From: Methylococcaceae bacterium UBA975
GTDB lineage: Bacteria > Pseudomonadota > Gammaproteobacteria > Methylococcales > Cycloclasticaceae
Direction: 5' to 3'
Length of the DNA: 64,000 bases
Assembly: GCA_002292375.1 (NCBI GenBank)
Contig: DBBV01000020.1
Span: 1 to 64,000, forward strand
Shown here piece by piece: positions 35,118-42,710 of the stretch. A model generated the notes under the pieces. That model saw only the letters and a program-made list of their open reading frames with translations. It was not told the origin of the DNA and did not search any database. The position numbers and the translations under genes are program-made. The stretch's first letter is position 1. Each line of letters starts with the position of its first letter.

Positions 35118-37535
35118 CTACTTTATTTTCGTTTCAATGGCGTCTCGCGGGAACTCATCTACCTGAATCACCTTACTGACAAGCCCCATCGCATCTTGCA
35201 ATAACTGCCCTTCTTCTGCACTGATGATACCCTGAGACACGCCCTGGACTACAAGCGGCTCAAAATCATTCAGTCCCGGGGTCACGCCTAGCCCCTGTTT
35301 AAGCTTTTTCTCAACAGGTGCTGCATCAAGTACCTTTTCGAACGCTCGGTGCAAAAGACCGGTCGCATCATCGCCATCAGAGCGATAAATTCCACTCAAC
35401 AGCCGTTCCCTTGCCGGATTGCGCGTAATCAACACCTGCGCCACATGTTTACCCAATGTATCAGAGGGAACTTTATAGGGGTGACCCAGTGGAAATATCA
35501 GCCATTTAACGACCTGCCCAAGCCAAGGAACAGGAAAATTGCGCAAGGTATTGATCAATGCGTCTTGAATCCGCACCAGACTGTCGCGCATGGCCCAATG
35601 CACCAGCGCATGGTCGTCCTTGGGGCAGCCATCATCTTCAAATTGCTTAAGCACTGCTGAGGCAATATACAAGTGACTCAACGCATCAGCCAGACGCCCT
35701 GAAATTTTTTCCTTAAACTTAAAGGAGCCCCCAAATAGCAGTAAAACAAGATCCGATACAAAGGCAAACGCTGCGCTCATTCTGGTTAATTGACGATAAT
35801 AGTGCGCTGTACGCCCATCGACCGGCGCCTTTACAAGCCGAGCACCGGTTAGTCCCATTACCCATGCGCGAACAAAATTGCTGGTGGTATAACCAATATG
35901 GGAAAAAAAGGCTTCATCAAAGGCTCTGCTATTGGCATCTGAAGGTTCCGCCTGCGCAGCTTGCATTTCCTTCAATAGCCACGGGTGATTACGGATGGCT
36001 CCCTGACCAAAAACAATCAGGCTACGGGTTAATATATTCGCCCCCTCCACTGTAATGGCTATGGGTAACGCCTGATAGAAGGAGGCCAGATAATTATTCG
36101 GCCCTTGCATAATACCCTTGCCACCATGAATATCCATTGCATCATTAATGCATTGGCGGTTGCCCTCGGTCATTTGATACTTGAGTATGGCCGACAACAC
36201 GCTCGGCTTTTCTCCCATTTTTAACGCCGACATCGTAAGCAGCCGCGCGGCTTCCATTCGATACGTATTACCAGCAATACGGGCCAGCGGTTCTTCTATG
36301 CCTTCAAAGTATGCGATCGGCAGGCCGAATTGTTTGCGTATCCGAGCATACTCACCGCTCACCTGAGAAGCCAACTTGCTACCCGAAACACCCAGCGCCG
36401 GTAAAGAAATAGCCCGCCCAGCCGCCAGACTATGCATCAACATCAACCAGCCTTCACCGATGCCAGCCTTAGCCCCTATCACATAATCAAGAGGCACAAA
36501 CACCTGATCACCACGGGTTGGGCCATTCATAAACGCACTACCCAAAGGACGATGCCGGGTGCCCGTTGACACCCCTGGCGTGCTCACTGGAATCAATGCA
36601 CAGCTGATGCCGAGGTCTTCTTTTTCACTCAACAAATGATCTGGATCAAGGGTTCGGAAGGCCAGCCCAATGACTGTAGCAACAGGTGCCAGCGTGATAT
36701 ACCGCTTGTTCCAATTTAGGCGCAGCCCAATAATTTCTTGCCCCTGCCACTGCCCTTTGCAAATCACTCCGGTATCCGGCATTGCCGATGCATCCGAGCC
36801 GGCGGTCGGCGAAGTGAGGGCAAAACAGGGGATCTCATCACCGCTTGCCAGACGCGGCAGGTAACTATCCCGTTGTTGTTGGGTTCCATAGTGCGCCAAA
36901 AGCTCGCCCGGGCCCAACGAATTTGGCACCATCACCGTTACTGCGGCAGTCAGGTTATGGCTGGCCAGCTTCATTACCACGGCAGCATTACCCAATGCGC
37001 TAAATTCAAGTCCGCCGTATTCCTTACTGATAATCATACCGAAAAAGCGCAGTTCCTTAAGGAACTGCCACACCGGTGCCGGCAAATCACCTTGCGATTC
37101 AATCTGCCAGGTATCGAGCATCTTGCACACCGTTTCGACAGGCCCATCCAAAAAGGCCTGCTCCTCTTTAGACAGTTCTGGTTTGGGCACATCGAGTAAT
37201 TTTTTCCACTCAGGCTGGCCAGAAAAAAGCTCGGCATCCCACCAGACCGTACCGGCTTCCAAGGCTTCTTGCTCTGTCTGGGATAAGGCAGGCAACAGTT
37301 TTCGAAACCAGCTGAGTATTGGTTCACTCACATAGTTTTGTCGCAAGGTCCGCAGACTCAGCAGGCCAAACAACACCACCAGAAACCAGCTAAGTATCTG
37401 TACGGGTAAAGCCGCCAAGTCGGTAACACTGAACAACAAAGCAACCACCACCATTGACACCAATGCGGGTAGTAAACCTGCCCTAAAATACGCAAGCGCC
37501 ACTAATACTGAGAATAAAAAAATTAGCTCTACCAT
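35118..37535 (-). CDS. fadE: Acyl-CoA dehydrogenase FadE
   Basis: An 805-residue FadE, the usual length for the large gammaproteobacterial enzyme. Two membrane helices (residues 1-65) precede the acyl-CoA dehydrogenase domain; PTAGSDASAMPD and MDIHGGKGIMQGPNNYL are FAD/substrate segments, and a long C-terminal helical region follows. It catalyses the first dehydrogenation of fatty-acid beta-oxidation. The gene is higher in GC than the flanking repeats and cassettes, and stands alone between repeat-rich flanks. The 210 bases upstream (37536-37745) show nothing I can name. Confidence 0.93.
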   Translation of the reverse strand: MVELIFLFSVLVALAYFRAGLLPALVSMVVVALLFSVTDLAALPVQILSWFLVVLFGLLSLRTLRQNYVSEPILSWFRKLLPALSQTEQEALEAGTVWWDAELFSGQPEWKKLLDVPKPELSKEEQAFLDGPVETVCKMLDTWQIESQGDLPAPVWQFLKELRFFGMIISKEYGGLEFSALGNAAVVMKLASHNLTAAVTVMVPNSLGPGELLAHYGTQQQRDSYLPRLASGDEIPCFALTSPTAGSDASAMPDTGVICKGQWQGQEIIGLRLNWNKRYITLAPVATVIGLAFRTLDPDHLLSEKEDLGISCALIPVSTPGVSTGTRHRPLGSAFMNGPTRGDQVFVPLDYVIGAKAGIGEGWLMLMHSLAAGRAISLPALGVSGSKLASQVSGEYARIRKQFGLPIAYFEGIEEPLARIAGNTYRMEAARLLTMSALKMGEKPSVLSAILKYQMTEGNRQCINDAMDIHGGKGIMQGPNNYLASFYQALPIAITVEGANILTRSLIVFGQGAIRNHPWLLKEMQAAQAEPSDANSRAFDEAFFSHIGYTTSNFVRAWVMGLTGARLVKAPVDGRTAHYYRQLTRMSAAFAFVSDLVLLLFGGSFKFKEKISGRLADALSHLYIASAVLKQFEDDGCPKDDHALVHWAMRDSLVRIQDALINTLRNFPVPWLGQVVKWLIFPLGHPYKVPSDTLGKHVAQVLITRNPARERLLSGIYRSDGDDATGLLHRAFEKVLDAAPVEKKLKQGLGVTPGLNDFEPLVVQGVSQGIISAEEGQLLQDAMGLVSKVIQVDEFPRDAIETKIK

Positions 37536-37745
37536 ATCCTTATACCTCTATATTAATCAATCACATGGCGTTACCAACAACCCTGTGTCCATCCCGGTAC
37601 GAATTGTATGAACAACGATTTTAAGGTCAACGTAAAAGCCACTTTAAGCCTTTATCACTGTCTGTCCACGTTTTTCTTTCCCCATTCAGCCGGCAGCTAA
37701 ATCAGTGATGGAGCCCGTAAACTAATCGTTACCTATGATTAGGCT

Positions 37746-37808
37746 TTTTTACTCTGATCCCAAAGGCTTTTGAGGCATTAAATCAATTGATTCTGACCCT
37801 ATTGATTT
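37746..37808. repeat. REP-like palindrome with adjacent TCTGATCCC box
   Basis: 37780-37808 reads AAATCAAT, a 13-base centre with TCTGACCC, and ATTGATTT, an inverted repeat of 8 bases. A partial box (TACTCTGATCCCAAA) lies just left at 37750. Copies recur at 38471 and 39455. The element abuts the attC-like site at 37806. Confidence 0.65.
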
Positions 37809-37891
37809 TAACAGGCAAAATTTGTTTGGCTAAAATAGAGCGGAGCGAGATAGCCAGCCGTATTTTGGCCTTGTTGATTAACGTGTTATCT
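37806..37891 (-). other. attC-like site for the 37886-38380 cassette
   Basis: In gene orientation the site begins AGATAAC (holding the stop codon of the upstream gene), forms a long imperfect hairpin with arms GGCCAAAATA and TATTTTAGCC, and ends GTTAAAA. The outer boxes deviate from RYYYAAC and GTTRRRY, so this site is the least certain of the set, but position at the 3' end of a cassette-type gene supports it. Confidence 0.5.
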
Positions 37892-38380
37892 CTTGGTTGC
37901 AACTTTATTGCAGGCGTAAATTCTACCATTTGATTGCGATTTAACTTCTAGGCTACTTTTAGTTAATTTGAGTATGTTTGATGACTCATTGATCCGCTTT
38001 GGAATAAATTGTTTTACATTTAAAAGTTGATCTAATTCTGGATGACTAACATTTACAGACTTAATTTCTGTAGATGATAAAAGAAAATGTCCCTCTTTTA
38101 TTTTCCAAATAGAGTTGCCTGTAAGGCTATATTTTAATTCAGGAAAGTTTGGCAATTTAAATAACAGGGTACCAAATCCATTTGATTTTCCAGTGCGAAA
38201 AAAATTAACGTTATAGTTAATCTTTGCTTTCATTTTAGTATTTGAATTATTGACTTCATGTTTACAATGCCAGTTCCCATACAAATCACTTTCATTGATA
38301 GCTTTTTGTCCCGTCGCGAAAGCTGACATAGAACAGACCAACGTAAACAGAGGTAAAACATTAATTAGATTCATTCTCAT
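37886..38380 (-). CDS. Exported protein of unknown function (cassette-type)
   Basis: A 164-residue protein with a signal peptide (about residues 1-22, ending SAFATG). The mature part has a Cys near residue 39 (NWHCKHEV) and another near the C-terminus (IYACNK), which could form a disulfide. I do not recognise the family. Low GC and its place between attC sites mark it as a gene-cassette product. The stop lies inside the downstream attC-like site. Confidence 0.65.
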   Translation of the reverse strand: MRMNLINVLPLFTLVCSMSAFATGQKAINESDLYGNWHCKHEVNNSNTKMKAKINYNVNFFRTGKSNGFGTLLFKLPNFPELKYSLTGNSIWKIKEGHFLLSSTEIKSVNVSHPELDQLLNVKQFIPKRINESSNILKLTKSSLEVKSQSNGRIYACNKVATKR

Positions 38381-38397
38381 CCTTATAGCGATTAAAA

Positions 38398-38456
38398 GCT
38401 GACGTTTTGAATATGCCGCCGCGCTTTTTGCGGTCGGATTTATTTTTTTGTTAGGT
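38398..38456 (-). other. attC site, 3' end of the higBA cassette
   Basis: In gene orientation: ACCTAAC, a central hairpin (CCGACCGC with GCGCGGCGG) and a decayed outer end, ACGTCAGC, where ACGTTAAGC is expected. It is about 85% alike to the complete site at 42219-42278, which has the same inner hairpin. The altered right core box may block recombination. Confidence 0.75.
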
Positions 38457-38470
38457 TTTTGGTTTGACGG

Positions 38471-38499
38471 AAATCAATCGAGTCTGACCCCATTGATTT
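38471..38499. repeat. REP-like palindrome
   Basis: AAATCAAT and ATTGATTT flank a 13-base centre (CGAGTCTGACCCC). It is the same element as at 37780 and 39455, and interrupts the duplicated SPOUT 5' fragment. Confidence 0.75.
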
Positions 38500-38541
38500 G
38501 CGATTAACCCGATACTTACATGTGATTGTTTCATTTTTTCT
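38498..38541 (-). pseudogene. Duplicated 5' fragment of the SPOUT methyltransferase gene
   Basis: These 44 bases match the start of the gene at 34880 at 39 positions, including the ribosome-binding region and the ATG. The translation MKQSHVSIGLI corresponds to MKQSQVSIGLI. The copy then ends at the REP-like palindrome. It lies directly after the higA stop. Confidence 0.75.
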
Positions 38542-38814
38542 TTAAGCAATCGCTTGAATATCCTCAATATGCTTGGGTTGGCATTTACTTAGGTCGTAGC
38601 TGCTTTGCAGACTTACCCAATAGTCAGGCGTTGTATTGAAGTATTTAGCCAGCCTTAAAGCTGTATCAGGCGTGATTGAACGCCTCTCTTTTATAATGTC
38701 ACCTACCCTTGTCGCAGGCATAAAAGTGTCTTTTGCTAAGCGGTATGGGGTGATGCTCATTTCTTCAAGCAATTCTTGCAAAAAAACACCGGGGTGAAAT
38801 GGGTTATTAATCAT
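38542..38814 (-). CDS. higA: HigA antitoxin
   Basis: A 90-residue XRE-family antitoxin of the VapI/HigA group: NPFHPGVFLQELLEEMSITP is the family signature, followed by the helix-turn-helix YRLAKDTFMPATRVGDI. It lies 9 bases after higB, giving toxin-first order as usual for higBA. The pair sits inside the cassette array. Confidence 0.93.
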   Translation of the reverse strand: MINNPFHPGVFLQELLEEMSITPYRLAKDTFMPATRVGDIIKERRSITPDTALRLAKYFNTTPDYWVSLQSSYDLSKCQPKHIEDIQAIA

Positions 38815-38823
38815 AATTTACTC

Positions 38824-39105
38824 CTAGTGGTAATCAGTTATTTCTACATTGAAAGCATGGCCATTTTCAAACTCAAAACATAGCCTCCATTGTTGATTAA
38901 TTCGTATGCTGTATTGACCCTTTCTATTACCACTAAGTTTTTCCAAGTGATTCGAGGGTGGCAGACGTAAATCTTCAATGACCGCTGCATTATCTATCTG
39001 TACTAACCGCATCAATGCGCGAGTTTTTAAATTAACAGGCAGTTTTTTAGGAAACTTACCATTAGCGGCTTGCTCAGTTAACTTGTCAGCAAAACTTTTA
39101 ATCAT
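38824..39105 (-). CDS. higB: HigB toxin (RelE/ParE superfamily)
   Basis: A 93-residue toxin. It starts IKSFADKLTEQAANGKFPK and has RLPPSNHLEKLSGNRKGQYS and INQQWRLCFEF, the HigB-type ribosome-dependent mRNase pattern, with Arg and Tyr at the expected active-site region. The intergenic region upstream (39106-39130) holds AACG/CGTT half-sites that could bind HigA. Toxin-antitoxin pairs often stabilise integron arrays. Confidence 0.92.
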   Translation of the reverse strand: MIKSFADKLTEQAANGKFPKKLPVNLKTRALMRLVQIDNAAVIEDLRLPPSNHLEKLSGNRKGQYSIRINQQWRLCFEFENGHAFNVEITDYH

Positions 39106-39139
39106 AAAAATATAATAACGTCTTTCGTTAATAATGCAA

Positions 39140-39400
39140 GGCGTTATTGTTTTGCATTGAGCTTAATCATTGTTAAAGGAAGGTTTACTGCTTCGGCAAT
39201 GTGGGTAGAGCGTTGCACGCCTACAAAGATGTAGGCGGTAGAACGACTCAGGAGACAAAGTCGAGGAGCAATTGCAGAGCACGAACCCGAAAAACAACTG
39301 ATTGTTGCGATTGAGCGCCCTTTTCTTTGGTTCGTAGCTTTTAGTCTCACTTGGCGGTTGTTTTTTTTAACCGCTTAGTGAGACTTATACCTTTAGGTGA
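39140..39400. repeat. Non-coding repeat-like segment with a long hairpin
   Basis: No convincing gene. 39342-39387 is a strong imperfect palindrome: AGTCTCACT and GGCGGTT pair with AACCGC and AGTGAGACT around a T-rich loop. A second short pair (GCCTAC and GTAGGC) lies near 39220. The segment also carries the phrase CAACTGATTGTTGCGATTGA and TTTTCTTTGGTTCG, which I associate with dispersed non-coding repeats of marine gammaproteobacteria. A weak attC-like pair (GTTAAAGG near 39171 and TAATAAC near 39112) is also present. Confidence 0.4.
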
Positions 39401-39406
39401 TGGGAA

Positions 39407-39500
39407 AGCAAAAGAAATGAACGCCCTAGCGGCAGCAATAGCCTTTAACCTATTAAACCAATCGAGTCTGACCCTATTGATTTTACTCTGACCCCAAATA
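39407..39500. repeat. Repeat with REP-like palindrome, second copy
   Basis: Homologous to 34928-35092 (see there). It contains a REP palindrome at 39455-39483 (AAACCAAT... ATTGATTT, one mismatch in the arms) and directly after it TACTCTGACCCCAAA. Confidence 0.65.
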
Positions 39501-39508
39501 CTTATTAC

Positions 39509-40000
39509 CTATTTAAATCGTTGATAGTCGTCACAAGCTTCATTTTTATTTTTGCGTAAGCTCACATCGTTCGAACCTAATGCAATGGCCGTGGCTACAT
39601 TGCATTTTTTTCTAGCTAGTTGCACCTCACTTTCCACTGTACCTTCAGCAATACTGGCAATAGTTGGTTTAAACGATGCCGCCGCGTAACAGTACATGTT
39701 TTTTGTTTTCTTATATCGCCAACCAAGTTCAGGTTTTTGTTGTAATTCAAAGCATAGGTCGGCAAACAACTGCTTTGCTGCAATCGTGCATTTAGAAAAA
39801 TCTTGAATGTTATTTGTATAGGTATAACAAACACTTTGGTCTCTCACCCGCCATAACTGATGATGAAAAGGCACAACCAAACCTTTATGCTGAATTGAGA
39901 CTGCCGTTACTTCTGTGCCAATCAAGTCGGTTATTTCTTCATGCACGCTTACAGAGACATAATTAATATATGCACCAAAAGCCATTGATAGTGGGTCCAC
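39509..40000 (-). CDS. Unrecognised 163-residue protein
   Basis: A 163-residue soluble protein I do not recognise. It has six Cys, notably CYTYTNN, KCTIAAKQLFADLCFEL and MYCYAAASF, and a charged C-terminus with NKNEACDDYQRF. A GGAG ribosome-binding site precedes the ATG by eight bases. It is flanked by TCTGACCCC boxes on both sides. Cassette status is likely from location, although no clear attC separates it from higB. Confidence 0.6.
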   Translation of the reverse strand: MDPLSMAFGAYINYVSVSVHEEITDLIGTEVTAVSIQHKGLVVPFHHQLWRVRDQSVCYTYTNNIQDFSKCTIAAKQLFADLCFELQQKPELGWRYKKTKNMYCYAAASFKPTIASIAEGTVESEVQLARKKCNVATAIALGSNDVSLRKNKNEACDDYQRFK

Positions 40001-40104
40001 TGTATTCTCCTTGTGAAAGCCTTAGTCCTTTAAGCCCGATTAAAACCAAATAAAAGTAATTTGGCAACACCGTATTGTTAACCCGACGGAAGATACCCGT
40101 TAAT

Positions 40105-40127
40105 TAATTTTACTCTGACCCCAAATA
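40105..40127. repeat. TACTCTGACCCCAAA box
   Basis: TTTTACTCTGACCCCAAATA, identical over 18 bases to the box following the palindrome at 39483. It lies directly downstream of the small ORF at 40130. Confidence 0.6.
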
Positions 40128-40129
40128 CT

Positions 40130-40249
40130 CTATATCGTTGTGTCGGTTTTATCTTTAACCAAATCGACCCACTGTTCATACCCTGCCAAAGATTGGGTGT
40201 TATGAACCACATGACCATGTATTTTTGATGTTTCTTTAATGAGCATCAT
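40130..40249 (-). CDS. Small ORF, 39 residues, directly after an attC site
   Basis: The reading frame starts MMLIKETSKIHGHVVH, continues SLAGYEQWVDLVKDKTDT and stops at 40130. It starts 14 bases after the attC right core box, exactly where a cassette gene is expected. The composition is protein-like (amphipathic helix around YEQWVDLVKD). No homologue is known to me. It may be complete or the N-terminus of a decayed cassette gene whose 3' part was replaced by the repeat. Confidence 0.4.
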   Translation of the reverse strand: MMLIKETSKIHGHVVHNTQSLAGYEQWVDLVKDKTDTTI

Positions 40250-40262
40250 CTACGTCCTTGAG

Positions 40263-40366
40263 CCCTAACGCAGCCATTTGCGGGCTGAGTGAGATGGCGG
40301 TTTTTTTGCGTGTTTTTGCAAAAAAACTGACAGCTCACGGAGATCCGCAAGATGGCCTTGTTATAG
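40263..40366 (-). other. attC site, 3' end of the HD-GYP cassette
   Basis: In gene orientation: GCTATAAC, AAGGCCATCTTGCGG arm, a central loop with an A/T-rich palindrome (TTTTTTGCAAAAA), CCGCAAATGGCTGC arm, then GTTAGGGC. The arms pair with extrahelical bases, as is usual for attC. Length is about 104 bases. Confidence 0.85.
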
Positions 40367-40408
40367 CTGTATTACAATGCATTCGATAAAACCTAAGTAA
40401 GTGATGGG

Positions 40409-41023
40409 TCAATTTGTTATCTTTATCGCTTTCTCTAGGCGCACACCTCCATCGGCAACAATAGCCATAAAAGCTTTACAAACAGCTTCATCATAAAGGT
40501 GTGAATTATTAGTTAGCTCACTTATAACTCTTTCTATTCCAAGCGCCTTTCTATAAGGTCTCGCATTCATCATTGCATCGGTTACATCAGCGACTGCTAA
40601 AATTCTACCACCTAAGCAGATTTTATTACCCATCAATCCATTTGGGTAACCGCTTCCATTCATTCTTTCGTGATGCTGCAAAACCATTTCACGTACTGGC
40701 CATGGAAAATCAATGCCTGATAATAATTGATCAGCCCTTGCTGCATGGGTTTTGATTAGAGCAAATTCCTCATCAATGAGATCGCCATACTTAGATAGCA
40801 GCTCATTAGGTATAGCAGATTTACCAATATCGTGTAACTGACCAGCAACACGAATTCCTTCTACTTCAAAAGAACTTAGTTTCATTTCCTGCCCAATTAG
40901 GCGAGCAATGACGGAGACATTATTTTGGTGTTGTGCAGTGTATACATCACTCGAAGCCATTACAGATGATATGCTGCTAATAAGTTGATATAAAAACAAA
41001 TCACTTCGCTTATTATTTTTCAT
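40409..41023 (-). CDS. HD-GYP domain phosphodiesterase, single domain
   Basis: A 204-residue protein that is a complete HD-GYP domain: QHQNNVSVIARLIG, His64-Asp65 in LHDIGKSAIP, QHHERMNGSGYPNGL (His117-His118, GYP signature at 125-127) and DVTDAMMNARPYRKA. HD-GYP enzymes degrade cyclic-di-GMP, or sometimes cGAMP. No receiver or sensor domain is attached. It sits in a cassette between attC sites, so it would bring a second-messenger activity as a mobile module. Confidence 0.92.
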   Translation of the reverse strand: MKNNKRSDLFLYQLISSISSVMASSDVYTAQHQNNVSVIARLIGQEMKLSSFEVEGIRVAGQLHDIGKSAIPNELLSKYGDLIDEEFALIKTHAARADQLLSGIDFPWPVREMVLQHHERMNGSGYPNGLMGNKICLGGRILAVADVTDAMMNARPYRKALGIERVISELTNNSHLYDEAVCKAFMAIVADGGVRLEKAIKITN

Positions 41024-41081
41024 TTCCTTCCTTTAGAACCTAAACATATAATTTTCGGTTACAAATCTAAACCCGCTTGAT

Positions 41082-41173
41082 GCCTATAACGTTTTAATAA
41101 CTTGCGACTTTGAGGTTCGGCCTGCTTTTTAGGCCGTAGCTCAAAGTTGTCAATGTTGATTTACTTGTTATGT
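41082..41173 (-). other. attC site, 3' end of the HPP cassette
   Basis: In gene orientation: ACATAAC, a long hairpin (CTTTGAG and CTCAAAG-type arms with GGCC and AAAAAGCAGG loop), then GTTATAGGC. The R boxes match the attC pattern with one or two deviations. It follows the stop of the HPP gene by 3 bases. Confidence 0.85.
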
Positions 41174-41175
41174 GC

Positions 41176-41727
41176 TTATAGCCAATAACGTGGATAATGC
41201 CTTTTAGGATTTGAAGATAAATTATTTATTACTAATGCAACGAGCAACATAATTACTGCACCTACCCCTATGGGCAATACTACATATAAATATCCGAGAC
41301 CATGAATACTGTCACTACCTATAACTGCAATTAAAGCTGTTGCTCCACCTGGTGGATGTAAAGTAACCGTGTAATGCATAGCGACTATTGATAATGAAAC
41401 TGCAAGCGCACTTAATAACTCGATATTAAGAGGGATATATTTATAAAGACTGATACCAATAAATGCAGAAATAATATGCCCACCTAATAAATTTCTAGGC
41501 TGTGAAAATTCTGCTTGTGGCGTGCCATAGATTAATACCGCAGAGGCACCAAATGAACCAACTAGAAATAGACTGTTGAGCGCATCTATATGTAGCCAAT
41601 TATGGATAGTAGATACAATATAAATACCAATGAATGCTCCAAGCCAAGACCAGCCAATTTTATGGTGCGGCTTTCTCGAAGGTCTTTTATCGCCTCCAGT
41701 CATTTTTTTAAAATATTGTTTAATCAT
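41176..41727 (-). CDS. HPP family membrane protein
   Basis: A 183-residue protein with four to five helices and the HPP motif in HPPGGATALIAVIGSD near residue 124, plus FGASAVLIYGTPQAEFSQPR and NLLGGHIISAFIG. HPP proteins are proposed nitrite or small-solute transporters in plastids; bacterial members are poorly studied. It is a cassette gene with attC sites on both sides. Confidence 0.9.
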   Translation of the reverse strand: MIKQYFKKMTGGDKRPSRKPHHKIGWSWLGAFIGIYIVSTIHNWLHIDALNSLFLVGSFGASAVLIYGTPQAEFSQPRNLLGGHIISAFIGISLYKYIPLNIELLSALAVSLSIVAMHYTVTLHPPGGATALIAVIGSDSIHGLGYLYVVLPIGVGAVIMLLVALVINNLSSNPKRHYPRYWL

Positions 41728-41736
41728 GTTTTTTCA

Positions 41737-41790
41737 CATAACGCCAAAAGAACCCGCGCCTATGGCGTCGGGTTGCTTGCCTTGTTAAGC
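41737..41790 (-). other. attC site inside the 3' end of the 41760-42209 gene
   Basis: In gene orientation: GCTTAACAAGGCAAGC, hairpin arms AACCCGACGCC and GGCGCGGGTT, then GGCGTTATG. This is a typical compact attC (54 bases). The host gene reads through the left core box and ends inside the hairpin. Confidence 0.9.
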
Positions 41791-42209
41791 AAATTTTCAC
41801 CACCACGATAATGCTTAGGTGACAATCGATTTATATCGTGGAACGCTTCTTTATATGAATCGACGGGCCAAGCCCATGCCTCCTGAATTTCATACTCTTT
41901 GTTATACAGCACCCAAACCAGAATATCCCAGTCGTAGTTCTTTGCTTTTGGCACCATTGTTACTTTGCTGCCAGCCTTTCCGGATGGCCGATTACCTTTA
42001 ACTTGATAGCGGATATTGTTGAATATGAAATCATAGCCTTTTTGCACGGCTGTTTGTGATTGCATGAAATTTGAATATTCACTTTCACTCATACCAACTA
42101 ATAGCGCCGCATCAAGTTCAGAGAGCGCAGATGTTATTAATGGAGCGACACCAAATTTTTCTTGCCAGCTCAGGGCTACATTAACAAGATTATATCGAAT
42201 TCTATTCAT
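41760..42209 (-). CDS. Cassette protein with a PD-(D/E)XK-like nuclease core
   Basis: A 149-residue protein. The central part, YDFIFNNIRYQVKGN, with the preceding acidic/Asp residue and YDWDILVWVLYNKEYEIQ, fits a restriction-endonuclease-like core (D...QVK). The last ten residues, LLNKASNPTP, are encoded by the attC site. The flanking DNA is a cassette. I infer nuclease ancestry, not activity. Confidence 0.7.
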   Translation of the reverse strand: MNRIRYNLVNVALSWQEKFGVAPLITSALSELDAALLVGMSESEYSNFMQSQTAVQKGYDFIFNNIRYQVKGNRPSGKAGSKVTMVPKAKNYDWDILVWVLYNKEYEIQEAWAWPVDSYKEAFHDINRLSPKHYRGGENLLNKASNPTP

Positions 42210-42218
42210 GGTTTTATT

Positions 42219-42278
42219 GCTTAACGTTTTAAATAAGCCGCCGCGCTTTGCGCGGTCGGATTGATTTTTTTGTTAGGT
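42219..42278 (-). other. attC site, 3' end of the 42273-42581 cassette
   Basis: In gene orientation: ACCTAAC, hairpin arms CCGACCGCGC and GCGCGGCGG, then GTTAAGC, a full match to RYYYAAC...GTTRRRY. The stop codon of the cassette gene is the TAA of the left box. Confidence 0.95.
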
Positions 42279-42581
42279 TTTTTCATTGTCAGTTTTATTT
42301 GCAAATTCGTTGAAGTGCTTTCCAAACGCTTCATCTTCGTAATGGTTTGGATTGTACGAAAGAACGGCTGAACTTAAATGTTTTGTTTTAACTAGGAGAA
42401 GTACGCATGTGGTGGAAAGAATTACTGTTGCAGCTGCCAATAACGCTATTGCTGTGGCTAGCTTATCTACGCTTAAAGGAGATAGGGCAGATACTACCCA
42501 GTCATGGATTAGCCAGAAAGCAGCGCCCTCTATCAGAACGAGAGAGGCATATTTCACTATTGATAATAGGCTTTTTGACAT
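42273..42581 (-). CDS. Small cassette membrane protein
   Basis: A 102-residue protein with two hydrophobic helices (KYASLVLIEGAAFWLIHDWV and TAIALLAAATVILSTTCVLL) and an acidic C-terminus. AAGGAG precedes the ATG by eight bases, and the stop lies in the attC left box, both typical for cassette genes. An overlapping plus-strand ORF (42407-42619) is less likely. The family is not recognised. Confidence 0.7.
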   Translation of the reverse strand: MSKSLLSIVKYASLVLIEGAAFWLIHDWVVSALSPLSVDKLATAIALLAAATVILSTTCVLLLVKTKHLSSAVLSYNPNHYEDEAFGKHFNEFANKTDNEKT

Positions 42582-42621
42582 TTATTGCGCTCCTTGCTCA
42601 TCGCTTAGTAGTGACTTAGAA

Positions 42622-42710
42622 ACCTAACGCCCGCCTTCAGCCGGCCGCTTGGAGCGGATGACCGAAGGGAAGTAGCGGAAAGTGGGTCGGCTGCAAGGCA
42701 TTGTTATAAG
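42622..42710 (-). other. attC site, 3' end of the Mrr-like cassette
   Basis: In gene orientation: CTTATAAC, arms GCCTTGCAGCCGAC and GGCTGAAGGCGGGC, inner hairpin CGCTCC/GAGCGG-type, then GTTAGGT. The Mrr-like stop is in the left box. Confidence 0.9.

Noticed and set aside
35013..35204. A 63-codon plus-strand ORF
   Set aside because: It crosses a repeat box and the 3' end of fadE and has no protein-like features.
39144..39350. A 68-codon minus-strand ORF
   Set aside because: It lies within a repeat-like segment with hairpins; composition fits non-coding repeat sequence rather than a gene.
42407..42619. A 70-codon plus-strand ORF with GGAG and two hydrophobic stretches
   Set aside because: It overlaps the minus-strand cassette gene, which has the correct attC relation, ribosome-binding site and stop; helices on the opposite strand are a common shadow.
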